DNA of 64,000 nucleotides from contig JAFXAU010000025.1 in the NCBI GenBank assembly GCA_017516865.1, positions 82,069-146,068 on the forward strand, read 5' to 3'. This document shows positions 8,881 through 17,579 of the stretch, one piece after another. Within the stretch, counting starts at the first letter, position 1; every line of letters starts with the position of its first letter. This stretch comes from Bacteroidales bacterium. Lineage in GTDB: Bacteria > Bacteroidota > Bacteroidia > Bacteroidales > UBA1715. A program made the translations under genes and the position numbers. Below the pieces are notes generated by a model that was not told the DNA's origin, searched no databases, and worked only from the letters and a program-made list of their open reading frames with translations.

Positions 8881-9562
8881 TATTCCATACCGTTTTGAAT
8901 GACTTTAAAAATGTTTTTGCCACGAACATCTTCTTTGATACTTGTATCAACCGAGATCCTTTCAGCAAAAAGATTTCTTGTAGCACTGGATAAGACTCGA
9001 AAGCATTTTTTATTTCTTTCATTATATAATTCGTTTTCGTAGTTCCAATTATATCTATTACAAGTCTATTTGACTGTTCGCAACCTTTCTCAATCAAATG
9101 GTCAAGGGAGTTTTTGCCGTCGAGGGTTTTGCCTTCCACATAGTATAGTTTGTTATTCTGTCGCAGGACAAAATCCGCACTTTTCGTGGATGTGGGATTC
9201 GGCAGCAGAAAGACATCGAACTTGTTTGCCACGAGTTTTTGGGCAATTACAAGATTCTTGGGCATTTCGCCAGAAAGAAGAATGTCGTCGTACTGGCTGA
9301 TGTTCAAGCCATAGACGGCATTTTCGGGTGTTGAATACCGTTTTAACACCTGAAACTCAGGGTTTTCCACTATCCATTGCAAAACGGAGACTTTTTCCTT
9401 ATTCGTCGGGCATGCGTAATAATCCTTGATTGCCTTGTTGATTGACGTGCCCGCATACGGCGGTTTTTCGGTCGGCCTATACTCGCCAACCGGTTCTGCC
9501 ACAATATTATCTTGAATGGAATCCTCACTGTTTGGATTCTCATACGTTACGACTATTTCCAT
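8870..9562 (-). CDS. Putative PD-(D/E)XK-type nuclease, CdiA-C-terminus-like
   Basis: A 230-residue protein without signal peptide. The region around residues 105-150 (IAQKLVANKFDVFLLPNP, then SADFVL and YYVEGKT) gives the arrangement D130 ... E143-x-K145 expected of a PD-(D/E)XK nuclease fold. It resembles the tRNase domains found at CdiA and other polymorphic-toxin C-termini and related proteins of phages and integrative elements. The first 100 residues are not recognised. No immunity or phage gene is adjacent. It has its own well-formed promoter (9567-9597). Family placement is inferred from motif order only; it could be a domesticated orphan toxin or a DNA-processing enzyme. Confidence 0.55.
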   Translation of the reverse strand: MEIVVTYENPNSEDSIQDNIVAEPVGEYRPTEKPPYAGTSINKAIKDYYACPTNKEKVSVLQWIVENPEFQVLKRYSTPENAVYGLNISQYDDILLSGEMPKNLVIAQKLVANKFDVFLLPNPTSTKSADFVLRQNNKLYYVEGKTLDGKNSLDHLIEKGCEQSNRLVIDIIGTTKTNYIMKEIKNAFESYPVLQEIFLLKGSRLIQVSKKMFVAKTFLKSFKTVWNKNK

Positions 9563-9566
9563 AGGG

Positions 9567-9597
9567 CAAAGATATGGAAATAATGAGAAATGCTCAA
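9567..9597 (-). promoter_or_regulatory. Promoter of the nuclease-like gene
   Basis: On the minus strand TTG (9597-9595), 20 nt, TATCTTTG (9574-9567), with the start codon at 9562. The transcript would be nearly leaderless. Confidence 0.75.
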
Positions 9598-9650
9598 TGG
9601 GGAATGCGGAATTATGAAAACAGAGAGATTTGATAATTACTATTACAACA

Positions 9651-9678
9651 AAAAGGGGCGAACAACTTCGCCCCTTTT
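9651..9678. terminator. Terminator of the atpBEFHAG operon
   Basis: Perfect 12-bp stem AAAAGGGGCGAA / TTCGCCCCTTTT with a CAAC loop, 23 bp after the atpG stop. T-runs on both strands make it bidirectional. Confidence 0.92.
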
Positions 9679-9701
9679 AAAAAACATATTTCAAGTGATT
9701 T

Positions 9702-10571
9702 TTATCCCTTCAATGCATTGGCACCGCTTACTATTTCGTTCAATTCGTTCGTAATGGCTGCCTGGCGGGCTTTGTTGTATTCAATTTTCAACTCTTTCAA
9801 TAGTTCGCTTGCGTTGTCTGTAGCCTTATGCATTGCGGTCATTCTGGCGCCATGTTCCGAAGCAAACGATTCCAACAGAACATTGTAGAACTGTGTACGC
9901 AACGATTTAGGAATCAATTCGTTTACAATGTATTCTTTGTTTGGTTCAAAGATGTAGTCGTAATTGATTTTTTTGCTTGTCGATGCTTCTGTTTGTTCTA
10001 TTGGCAGATATTGACTTGTCGTTATGATTTGCGTTGCCGCATTTTTGAATTTATTATAAACCACGACGATTTTGTCGTATGCACCCGAAGCAAAGGATTC
10101 CATCAGTTCCGATGATATTTTTGTGGATTCATCATACGTGAGCTTGTCGAAAATTTCGGCAAACACTTTTTTGGGGACAATGCCCTTACTTTTCATCGAA
10201 TCAGCCACTTTTTTCCCAATTGCGAACACATCGACATTGCAGCCTGCATAGTCGTTTTGAGCGAGTGTCACAACGGTTTTTCCGATGCTGGAGTTGAAAC
10301 CGCCGCAAAGTCCGCTGTTCGATGCAACTGCAACTATCAGCACTTTGTTTTGTGGGCGGACAACAGAATACGGATTGCCTTCGTTCGATTCGAGGCCGTT
10401 GCTTACATTTTGCAAGATCTCCTGCAATTTGTCGGAATACGGTCTCATTTGCAATACCGCCTGCTGAGCCTTGCGCAGTTTCGCCGCCGACACCATCTTC
10501 ATGGCACTGGTTATTTTCTGCGTACTGGCTACAGAAGCGATTCTATTGCGTATTTCTTTAATACCTGCCAT
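9702..10571 (-). CDS. atpG: ATP synthase F1 subunit gamma
   Basis: The 289-residue central stalk subunit couples rotation of the c-ring to catalysis in the alpha3beta3 head. The N-terminal MAGIKEIRNRI...ITSAMKMVSAAKLRKAQ helix and the C-terminal NKARQAAITNELNEIVSGANAL helix are diagnostic. It is the last gene of the operon, 6 bp after atpA. As is common in Bacteroidota, atpD and atpC are not here and should lie elsewhere in the genome. Confidence 0.98.
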   Translation of the reverse strand: MAGIKEIRNRIASVASTQKITSAMKMVSAAKLRKAQQAVLQMRPYSDKLQEILQNVSNGLESNEGNPYSVVRPQNKVLIVAVASNSGLCGGFNSSIGKTVVTLAQNDYAGCNVDVFAIGKKVADSMKSKGIVPKKVFAEIFDKLTYDESTKISSELMESFASGAYDKIVVVYNKFKNAATQIITTSQYLPIEQTEASTSKKINYDYIFEPNKEYIVNELIPKSLRTQFYNVLLESFASEHGARMTAMHKATDNASELLKELKIEYNKARQAAITNELNEIVSGANALKG

Positions 10572-10577
10572 ACGGGA

Positions 10578-12158
10578 TTACTTTTTATATTTTGCCGAAA
10601 CTTCTTTTGCTGCCGCAGCCAAAACGCTCTTGATTTCGTCGTCAATTGCGCCGCCTGCTATCTTATCAAGCGTGTCTTTTTGTTTCAGTTCAAGATATTC
10701 CAAATATTCTTTTTCAAATTCAAGAACTTTGTCGATAGGCACATCCGACAGCAATCCTTGCGTACCGCAATAAATAATTGCCACCTGATGTTCAACCTTC
10801 ATCGGCGAATATTGTCCTTGTTTCAAAATTTGAACATTTCTACGTCCTTTTTCAAGTACAGCCATGGTTGCAGCATCCAAATCCGAACCGAATTTCGAGA
10901 ATGCTTCCAATTCACGGAACTGAGCCTGGTCCACACGGAGCGTACCGGCAACTTTCTTCATTGCCTTAATCTGAGCATTACCGCCCACACGCGACACCGA
11001 AATACCCACGTTGATTGCAGGTCGGATACCAGCATGGAACAAGTTTGACTCAAGATAAATCTGTCCGTCGGTGATTGAAATCACATTCGTAGGAATGTAC
11101 GCAGAAACGTCGCCTTCTTGTGTTTCGATAATAGGAAGTGCAGTCAATGAACCGCCACCTTTGATTTTGCCTTTCAACGAAGCAGGCACGTCGTTCATAT
11201 TCTTTGCCACATCGTCGTTTGCAATGATTTTTGCAGCACGTTCAAGCAAACGAGAGTGCAGATAGAACACGTCGCCTGGATAAGCTTCACGCCCCGGTGG
11301 ACGACGAAGCAACAACGACACTTCACGATATGCAACTGCCTGTTTTGACAAATCATCGTAGATAATCAAAGCAGGACGGCCAGTATCACGGAAATATTCA
11401 CCGATTGCACATCCAGCAAACGGAGCGTAGTACTGTAATGCTGCTGGATCCGAAGCCGTCGACGACACGATTGTCGTGTATGCCATTGCTCCGTGAGCTT
11501 CCAATGTCTTAGCTATACTTGCAACGGTAGAACCTTTTTGACCTACAGCAACATAGATACAATATACAGGTTTACCTTTTTCGTAAAATTCTTTTTGATT
11601 GATAATCGTATCAATAGCGATTGCAGTCTTACCAGTCTGACGGTCGCCGATAATCAACTCACGTTGTCCGCGTCCGATTGGAATCATCGCGTCGATAGGT
11701 TTGATACCAGTCTGCAATGGTTCATTTACTGGCTGACGGAACAAGATACCTGGAGCCTTTCTTTCAAGAGGCATTTCAACCATGTCTCCTGTGATTTCTC
11801 CTTTACCGTCAATTGGTTCTCCCAAGGTATTTACCACGCGTCCGAGAAGTCCTTCTCCCACCATAATGGAAGCAATCTTCTGTGTTCTCTTCACTGTGTC
11901 ACCTTCGCTGATTCCGTCGGATTCACCGAGAAGCACGGCTCCTACGTTGTCCTCTTCGAGGTTAAGTACAATACCCATAGTTCCATTCGAGAACTCAATC
12001 ATTTCATTTGCCTGAACGTTCGTCAGACCATGGATACGGGCAATGCTATCGCCCACGGAAAGTACCGTTCCCACTTCTTCAAGTTCTGCTTCGGTTTTGT
12101 AGCCTTCAAGCTGCTTTTTTAAGATTTCCGAAACTTCTGCTGGTTTTATATCTGCCAT
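10578..12158 (-). CDS. atpA: ATP synthase F1 subunit alpha
   Basis: The 526-residue regulatory nucleotide-binding subunit of the F1 head. It shows the P-loop [11 protein letters not shown], the [14 protein letters not shown] signature and [22 protein letters not shown]. Length matches the family. It lies 17 bp after atpH and 6 bp before atpG, so translation is likely coupled along the operon. Confidence 0.99.
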   Translation of the reverse strand: MADIKPAEVSEILKKQLEGYKTEAELEEVGTVLSVGDSIARIHGLTNVQANEMIEFSNGTMGIVLNLEEDNVGAVLLGESDGISEGDTVKRTQKIASIMVGEGLLGRVVNTLGEPIDGKGEITGDMVEMPLERKAPGILFRQPVNEPLQTGIKPIDAMIPIGRGQRELIIGDRQTGKTAIAIDTIINQKEFYEKGKPVYCIYVAVGQKGSTVASIAKTLEAHGAMAYTTIVSSTASDPAALQYYAPFAGCAIGEYFRDTGRPALIIYDDLSKQAVAYREVSLLLRRPPGREAYPGDVFYLHSRLLERAAKIIANDDVAKNMNDVPASLKGKIKGGGSLTALPIIETQEGDVSAYIPTNVISITDGQIYLESNLFHAGIRPAINVGISVSRVGGNAQIKAMKKVAGTLRVDQAQFRELEAFSKFGSDLDAATMAVLEKGRRNVQILKQGQYSPMKVEHQVAIIYCGTQGLLSDVPIDKVLEFEKEYLEYLELKQKDTLDKIAGGAIDDEIKSVLAAAAKEVSAKYKK

Positions 12159-12175
12159 AATTTAAACGTTTACAC

Positions 12176-12718
12176 TTATTTGTTTGCAATCAATTCTTTT
12201 TTAATTTGTTTCAGTCGTGAACTTACACTTGCATCGTACTGTTGGTCTTCTACACGAAGAATGAAACCACCCATCAACGACGGATCGACTTTTGTCTGAA
12301 GTTCCACTTCGGTGTTCCGAGTTTTTTTCACGAGGTCGGCAACCGATTTCTCCTGTTCTTTCGAAAGCGGTGTGGCCGAAGTCAGCGTAACTGCGGTTAT
12401 GCCTTGCTCCTTACGGTAAATAGTGAGCATGTTCCGCAAAATGTCCTGCGTGTACATCTCGCGACCGTTTTCAATTTCGAGATTCAAAAAATCAATAGTT
12501 TCTTCCGAAACTTTCCCTTTCAGCAAACTCGAAACGAAGGCTTTCTTGCCGCTCGGTTTCACAATCGGATTTTGGAAAACTTCAGCCAGTTCGGGAATTT
12601 CGCCCAAACTTTTTATAAGTAGTTTCACGTCGGCAATCACGTTCTCAAGAATTCCCTTTTCTTTGGCGAATTCGAAGAATGCTTTTGCGTACCGAACTGA
12701 AATTTTACTTTGATTCAT
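12176..12718 (-). CDS. atpH: ATP synthase F1 subunit delta (OSCP)
   Basis: The 180-residue peripheral-stalk subunit links F1 to the b subunits. It shows the N-terminal helical bundle (ISVRYAKAFFEFAKEKG) and the conserved C-terminal segment DPSLMGGFILRVEDQQYDASV. It lies 17 bp after atpF and 17 bp before atpA. Confidence 0.97.
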   Translation of the reverse strand: MNQSKISVRYAKAFFEFAKEKGILENVIADVKLLIKSLGEIPELAEVFQNPIVKPSGKKAFVSSLLKGKVSEETIDFLNLEIENGREMYTQDILRNMLTIYRKEQGITAVTLTSATPLSKEQEKSVADLVKKTRNTEVELQTKVDPSLMGGFILRVEDQQYDASVSSRLKQIKKELIANK

Positions 12719-12735
12719 ATAATTTTATTTTTCGA

Positions 12736-13230
12736 CTAATTGAACTTGAGGTTTTTTATAGACTCTGCGATAATTTCATCGGAAACTTTTTTGTTTTCTA
12801 ATTCTTTTCCGATGACTTTCTCAGCAATTTCGAAAGAGAGTGTTGCCACTTGGCTCTTCAAGTCCTGCATAGCCTGATTTTTCTCGTTTTCGATTGAGAC
12901 CTTAGCCGCAGCCATGATTTTATTTGCTTCGGCCGATGCTTCGGCTTTCGCCTGAGCAATCATTTGGTCTTTCATTTCGCGGGCTTCTTTCAACAAATTG
13001 TCGCGTTCTTTGCGTGCTTCTGCGATAATTCTTTCATTGTCGGCTTGAAGCTGCGCCATTTCCGCTTTTGTTTTTTCTGCCAACTGCAAAGCGTCTTCTA
13101 TCGACTTGTTACGTTCGTTAATCATGCCAAGTACTGGTTTCCATGCAAATTTTATAAGCAGGAACACGACAAGCAAAAATGTAACTGTTGTCCAAAAGAC
13201 TAAACCTATACCAGGGGTTACTAAATCCAT
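12736..13230 (-). CDS. atpF: ATP synthase Fo subunit b
   Basis: The 164-residue stator subunit has one N-terminal membrane helix (about residues 8-30), the conserved FAWKPVLGMINERN turn and a long Ala/Glu/Lys-rich coiled coil that reaches up to OSCP. It starts 84 bp after atpE; that gap holds a strong terminator-like hairpin (13260-13302), so less mRNA probably covers atpF and the genes behind it than covers atpB and atpE. Confidence 0.97.
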   Translation of the reverse strand: MDLVTPGIGLVFWTTVTFLLVVFLLIKFAWKPVLGMINERNKSIEDALQLAEKTKAEMAQLQADNERIIAEARKERDNLLKEAREMKDQMIAQAKAEASAEANKIMAAAKVSIENEKNQAMQDLKSQVATLSFEIAEKVIGKELENKKVSDEIIAESIKNLKFN

Positions 13231-13259
13231 ATTATTATAATTTAATTTTGTTCGTTTTC

Positions 13260-13302
13260 AAAAAAAAGTCTGCTTTCGGAGCCAACCGCCCCAAAAGCAA
13301 AC
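13260..13302 (-). terminator. Internal terminator/attenuator between atpE and atpF
   Basis: In the mRNA, the arms 13302-13288 and 13282-13268 form an uninterrupted 15-bp stem (three G-U wobbles) with a 5-nt loop, directly followed by eight U (13267-13260). This is a textbook intrinsic terminator inside the operon. Partial read-through would yield extra atpB-atpE mRNA, in line with the many c subunits needed per complex. An RNA-stability role of the hairpin is the alternative. Confidence 0.85.
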
Positions 13303-13314
13303 TGTTTTCGGGTT

Positions 13315-13548
<234 letters not shown>

Positions 13549-13567
13549 TTAAGTTAAACAATCATTT

Positions 13568-14638
13568 TTATGCTTCGTGTCCCTCTGGCATAGCCAAACC
13601 AATAAACAATGCCGACAACATTGTAAATATGTAAGCCTGCAAAGCGGCAACGAATAATTCAAGTACATCCATAAACATTACAAAGAATACCGAAACCGGG
13701 GCAATCGCCAATGTTCCGAAGATGAAAATCAGCGATGTCAAACTCAGCACGATAATGTGACCTGCGGTGATGTTTGCGAACAAACGAATCATCAACGCGA
13801 ACGGTTTCGTGAAAATACCGATGACCTCAACCACAGCCATAATTGGAATCAATGGCCAAGGCAGACCTGGCATGCAGAAAATATCTTTCCAATATTCTTT
13901 GTTTCCACTGAAGTTTGTGATGAGCAACGTGAACACCGCCAAGACAAACGTAACGGCAATGTTACCCGTCAAGTTTGCACTTCCTGGGAAGAACGGAATC
14001 AACCCCATCATGTTCGAAATCCAAATGAAGAAGAACACAGTCAACAAATACGGTGTGTATTTGTCGGCATGTCTGCCAAGATTAGGTTCAATCACATCTT
14101 CCTTGATGAACAAAATCACCGGTTCCAACCATGCTTGGAAACCTTTTGGTGCTTGTCCCGGGCGACGCTTGTATGCACGCGCACAACCAATGAACATTAC
14201 CAACATGATGATTGCTACAAGGAATAATGTAAATACATTCTTTGTTATTGAGAAGTCGAGCGGACCTTTGTCGGTCACTTCGCCGTTTTCTACATAGAAA
14301 ATATCTTGACCTCCCATTTCTTTTGCCACCATTTTATATGTATGGTCGCCTTTTGTTACAGTTTTATGTCCATGTTCAAACTCGCTCGACATGAACACGT
14401 CGATTGAGAATGGATTCGTGTTCACCAAAATCACTGGCAATGGGAAGCCGACAGCGTGACCGTTGTAATCCCACATGTGCCAATCGTGATTGTCGCCAAT
14501 GTGACCAAAAATAGTTTCATTAATATTGAATGCTGGTTTTTCTTCTACAGCCGAATCGTCGTTTGCAAACGATATACAAGAAAAAAGGAAAGTGAAACAA
14601 ACTATTAGAAAATTCCTTTTTGATAATTTCAATATCAT
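13568..14638 (-). CDS. atpB: ATP synthase Fo subunit a
   Basis: The 356-residue stator channel subunit. The N-terminal part holds a signal-like hydrophobic stretch and about 120 extra residues, a length common in Bacteroidota; the core has the usual membrane helices, with the essential arginine in KPFALMIRLFANITAGH and the last helix QAYIFTMLSALFIG. It is the first gene of the operon; no atpI precedes it. A well-formed promoter lies 41-71 bp upstream (14679-14709). Confidence 0.96.
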   Translation of the reverse strand: MILKLSKRNFLIVCFTFLFSCISFANDDSAVEEKPAFNINETIFGHIGDNHDWHMWDYNGHAVGFPLPVILVNTNPFSIDVFMSSEFEHGHKTVTKGDHTYKMVAKEMGGQDIFYVENGEVTDKGPLDFSITKNVFTLFLVAIIMLVMFIGCARAYKRRPGQAPKGFQAWLEPVILFIKEDVIEPNLGRHADKYTPYLLTVFFFIWISNMMGLIPFFPGSANLTGNIAVTFVLAVFTLLITNFSGNKEYWKDIFCMPGLPWPLIPIMAVVEVIGIFTKPFALMIRLFANITAGHIIVLSLTSLIFIFGTLAIAPVSVFFVMFMDVLELFVAALQAYIFTMLSALFIGLAMPEGHEA

Positions 14639-14678
14639 AGTTTAAAATCTTTTTACTTCGTATAAAATTACAATCTTA

Positions 14679-14709
14679 CAAATGTAGAATTTTTTTTGAA
14701 AAACGGCAA
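14679..14709 (-). promoter_or_regulatory. Promoter of the atpBEFHAG operon
   Basis: On the minus strand TTG (14709-14707), 20 nt, TACATTTG (14686-14679): a perfect Bacteroidota promoter. The rest of 14710-14879 shows no gene; a weak hairpin (14852-14873) follows the pseudouridine synthase gene. Confidence 0.85.
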
Positions 14710-14879
14710 TTCTTTGAAAGATTTTTTAAAGAAAAAGTTAAAAATCTTATAATTCAGATAGTTGCAAGAATAAATTTAGATATAGAAATGCACAATGTCA
14801 GGATCCTATTAATAAATATGAATCATCGAAAGCAAACGAAAAGACGTAGTGTGCCTCTTGTATAAAACAGGAGGTAATT

Positions 14880-15560
14880 CTATAAACTTTGAGCAAGTGC
14901 CTTCCACAAGTTGTCTTCGGGCACTGGGGCGGTGATTTTTATTGGTTCTTTGGAGACAGGATGGATAAATTCAACAGAACGAGCGTGAAGTGAAATTCCG
15001 CCATCTTTATTGCTTCGTTCCGCCCCGTATTTTAAATCGCCTTTGATGGGACAACCTATATGTGCCAACTGACAGCGAATTTGGTGATGCCGCCCCGTAT
15101 GTAGGTCTATTTCAAGCAAATTGTAGTTTTCCGACGAGGCAATCAATTTATAGCTAAGTCGTGCGAGCTTTGCATCTTTTGAGTCTTTTTGACACACGAA
15201 TGATTTATTTTTCTTCGCATCGCGGCGGATATAATTTTCGAGCGTGGCTGCCTCAATCTCTGGCCGATTTTTTACAATAGCCCAGTATGTCTTCTTGATT
15301 TCTTTTGAACGAAATTGTTCATTGAGCCGTGCCAACGCTTTGCTCGTGCGGGCAAAAACCACCACGCCACTTACAGGTCGGTCAATTCTGTGAACAGCGT
15401 TCAAAAAAACAGCTCCGGGCTTGTTGTATTTTACTTTAATATATTGTTTCGCCAAATCTTCTAAAGCAACATCGCCGGTCGTGTCGGGCTGAACAAGCAT
15501 GTTGTTCGGCTTGTTTGCGACTAGAATGTGATTGTCTTCGTATAATACTTGAAAATCCAT
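14880..15560 (-). CDS. RluA-family pseudouridine synthase
   Basis: A 226-residue enzyme that should isomerise uridine to pseudouridine in rRNA or tRNA. The catalytic motif appears as HRIDRPVSGVVVFART with the conserved aspartate, and GRHHQIRCQLAHIGCPIKGDLKYGA is the family's C-terminal signature. There is no S4 domain, so it resembles short RluA/TruC-like members; the exact target cannot be told. Its ATG overlaps the panB stop by one base (TGATG), so the two are translationally coupled. Confidence 0.92.
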   Translation of the reverse strand: MDFQVLYEDNHILVANKPNNMLVQPDTTGDVALEDLAKQYIKVKYNKPGAVFLNAVHRIDRPVSGVVVFARTSKALARLNEQFRSKEIKKTYWAIVKNRPEIEAATLENYIRRDAKKNKSFVCQKDSKDAKLARLSYKLIASSENYNLLEIDLHTGRHHQIRCQLAHIGCPIKGDLKYGAERSNKDGGISLHARSVEFIHPVSKEPIKITAPVPEDNLWKALAQSL

Positions 15561-16381
15561 CAGTATTGCTCGTTCTCGTTAGGGAAATCGCCCGACTTCA
15601 CATCTGCTATATACCCTCTTGTGGCTTCGGTTATCACGGAAAATAAGTCTGCATAGCGACGAAGGAACCGCGGAGAAAAATCCTTGTTGATTCCCAGCAT
15701 ATCGTGGAGCACTAACACTTGACCGTCGACACCTCCGCCTGCTCCAATGCCTATGATAGGCACTTTCACCTCTTTTGCGATTTTCCCTGCCAATTTTGCA
15801 GGAACTTTTTCAATCACAATGGCGAAACAGCCTGCTTCTTCCAATTTGTGAGCATCGGAAATAAGTTTACTTGCCTCTGCTTCTTCTTGAGCACGAACAG
15901 CATACGTGCCGAATTTATTGATTGATTGCGGGGTTAGTCCAAGATGTCCCATTACAGGAATGCCGGCGGTGATGATTCGTTTTACGGATTCAATTATTTC
16001 CTCTCCGCCTTCCATTTTCACGGCACCGCAACCTGTTTCTTTCATGATTCTAACAGCGGAGTGCAATGCCTCAATCGGGTCGCCTTGATAGGTGCCGAAC
16101 GGCAAATCTACGACGATTAAACTACGGTTTACCGCACGTTGCACAGAAGCGGCATGGTAAATCATCTGGTCAAGCGTGATTGGTAACGTTGTAACATTTC
16201 CCGCCATCACGTTCGAGGCGGAATCGCCTACAAGAATCACGTCAATTCCTGCCTGGTCCAATATTTTTGCCAAAGAATAGTCGTAGGCGGTAAGCATGGA
16301 AATCTTCTCGCCGCGTTGTTTCATCGCACTCAATACGTGCGTTGTAACCACTTTTTCCGAAATTGTATTTGCTGTTGACAT
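15560..16381 (-). CDS. panB: Ketopantoate hydroxymethyltransferase
   Basis: A 273-residue enzyme that transfers a hydroxymethyl group from methylene-THF to 2-ketoisovalerate, the first committed step to pantothenate. Motifs: [48 protein letters not shown] and [15 protein letters not shown] with metal- and substrate-binding residues. Length is typical. It overlaps the downstream pseudouridine synthase gene by one base. A promoter lies at 16397-16429. Confidence 0.98.
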   Translation of the reverse strand: MSTANTISEKVVTTHVLSAMKQRGEKISMLTAYDYSLAKILDQAGIDVILVGDSASNVMAGNVTTLPITLDQMIYHAASVQRAVNRSLIVVDLPFGTYQGDPIEALHSAVRIMKETGCGAVKMEGGEEIIESVKRIITAGIPVMGHLGLTPQSINKFGTYAVRAQEEAEASKLISDAHKLEEAGCFAIVIEKVPAKLAGKIAKEVKVPIIGIGAGGGVDGQVLVLHDMLGINKDFSPRFLRRYADLFSVITEATRGYIADVKSGDFPNENEQY

Positions 16382-16396
16382 TTCAATATTTTTTTA

Positions 16397-16429
16397 CAAA
16401 GGTACCATTTTATTTATGTAAGCATCCAA
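16397..16429 (-). promoter_or_regulatory. Promoter of panB
   Basis: Minus strand TTG (16429-16427), 22-nt spacer, TACCTTTG (16404-16397), 16 bp from the start codon. Confidence 0.65.
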
Positions 16430-16440
16430 AATTTGGGAAT

Positions 16441-17499
16441 TTAATTGAATCCCTCCGATGTCAGCCATTTCTGATATTCTACGGCGTTTTTTCTATGCTG
16501 TTCAAACGTCGAAGCAAAATTGCTGTAGCCTGAATAATTCGGTTGGGCACAGAAATAATAAAAATTGCTTCGTTCGTAATTCAAAACGGCTTCTATCGCG
16601 GCTTTCGACGGAATGCAGATTGGTCCCGGAGGAAGCCCTGCGTGCTCGTATGTGCTATACGGCGACGATTTTGCCCGTTCAATATGACCTTTGCGGATTC
16701 GTTTAATTTCGAAATCGTTCAAGGCAAATTTTATTGTCGGATCGGCTTGCAATTTGCCGCCTGTTGCTGTGCCGTTCAGTCTGTTCATGTAAACTCCTGC
16801 GATACGGGGTTTTTCGTCGTTGTGACGTGTTTCTTGATCAACAATTGAAGCTAAAGTCATAACTTTTTGCGGAGTCAGTCCAATTGATTTTGCTTTGCTT
16901 CTTCGTTTGTCATTCCAATAATTATTGTACTCTTTTGCCATTTTCTCTAAAAATTGACGCGCCGAAGTATTCCAGTAAAATTCATACGTATCGGGCAGAA
17001 ACAAGCAGATGGTGTTTGCTTTGTTGAATCCTAGGGAATCCATAAACTGCCGATTGTCGGTGAGAGAAATCAAATCGTCGTATTTCGCTTCCAATTTTTC
17101 AGAGGCAAGTTCAAGAACTTCTTCGTAATGACGGGCATTTGTGATGGAAAGCCGTACCGTTGCGCGTTTCCCTGAACGGAACAATCGAACAGCCTCGAAC
17201 GCCGACATGCCATTTTGCAATTCGTATAAACCTGGATAAATGTGATGTTCCAAATCAAGAATTTTTGCAACAAGGCGGAATCCCATCGGATGTTTTACAT
17301 TAAAAACTAAGTCGAGATTCTCTGCAATATCATCAACGGAAGAACCTGTCGCTACGGTCGTGTACATTTTTTCTTGCCCCGATTTACAGTAAATATTTTC
17401 ACCGAACATAATCAAGGCTAAATAGCCGCCAACAAGCAAGCCGACAGCAACGCAAATGCCTAAGATGTATCGCAGATTTGATTTTTTCTTTATAGCCAT
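16441..17499 (-). CDS. mltG: Endolytic murein transglycosylase MltG (YceG)
   Basis: A 352-residue inner-membrane enzyme that cuts nascent glycan strands and so helps end glycan polymerisation. One N-terminal membrane helix (about residues 10-33) precedes a LysM-like region and the YceG domain. The catalytic segment ASIVDQETRHNDEKPRIAGVYMNRL and the ending LPPGPICIPSKAAIEAVLN are diagnostic. It is transcribed divergently from sufS, with back-to-back promoters in the 80-bp gap. Confidence 0.96.
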   Translation of the reverse strand: MAIKKKSNLRYILGICVAVGLLVGGYLALIMFGENIYCKSGQEKMYTTVATGSSVDDIAENLDLVFNVKHPMGFRLVAKILDLEHHIYPGLYELQNGMSAFEAVRLFRSGKRATVRLSITNARHYEEVLELASEKLEAKYDDLISLTDNRQFMDSLGFNKANTICLFLPDTYEFYWNTSARQFLEKMAKEYNNYWNDKRRSKAKSIGLTPQKVMTLASIVDQETRHNDEKPRIAGVYMNRLNGTATGGKLQADPTIKFALNDFEIKRIRKGHIERAKSSPYSTYEHAGLPPGPICIPSKAAIEAVLNYERSNFYYFCAQPNYSGYSNFASTFEQHRKNAVEYQKWLTSEGFN

Positions 17500-17519
17500 T
17501 TTAAAAAATTTACAATGCC

Positions 17520-17565
17520 CAAAACTATAAAAAATAGTTCAAAAACAAATAATTAAATACCTTTG
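17520..17565. promoter_or_regulatory. Back-to-back promoters for mltG (-) and sufS (+)
   Basis: Minus strand: TAGTTTTG (17527-17520) with TTG at 17548-17546, an 18-nt spacer. Plus strand: TACCTTTG at 17558-17565 for sufS, 14 bp before its ATG, without a clear TTG. The two promoter regions overlap. Confidence 0.5.
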
Positions 17566-17579
17566 CAAAAAAACAGTCT

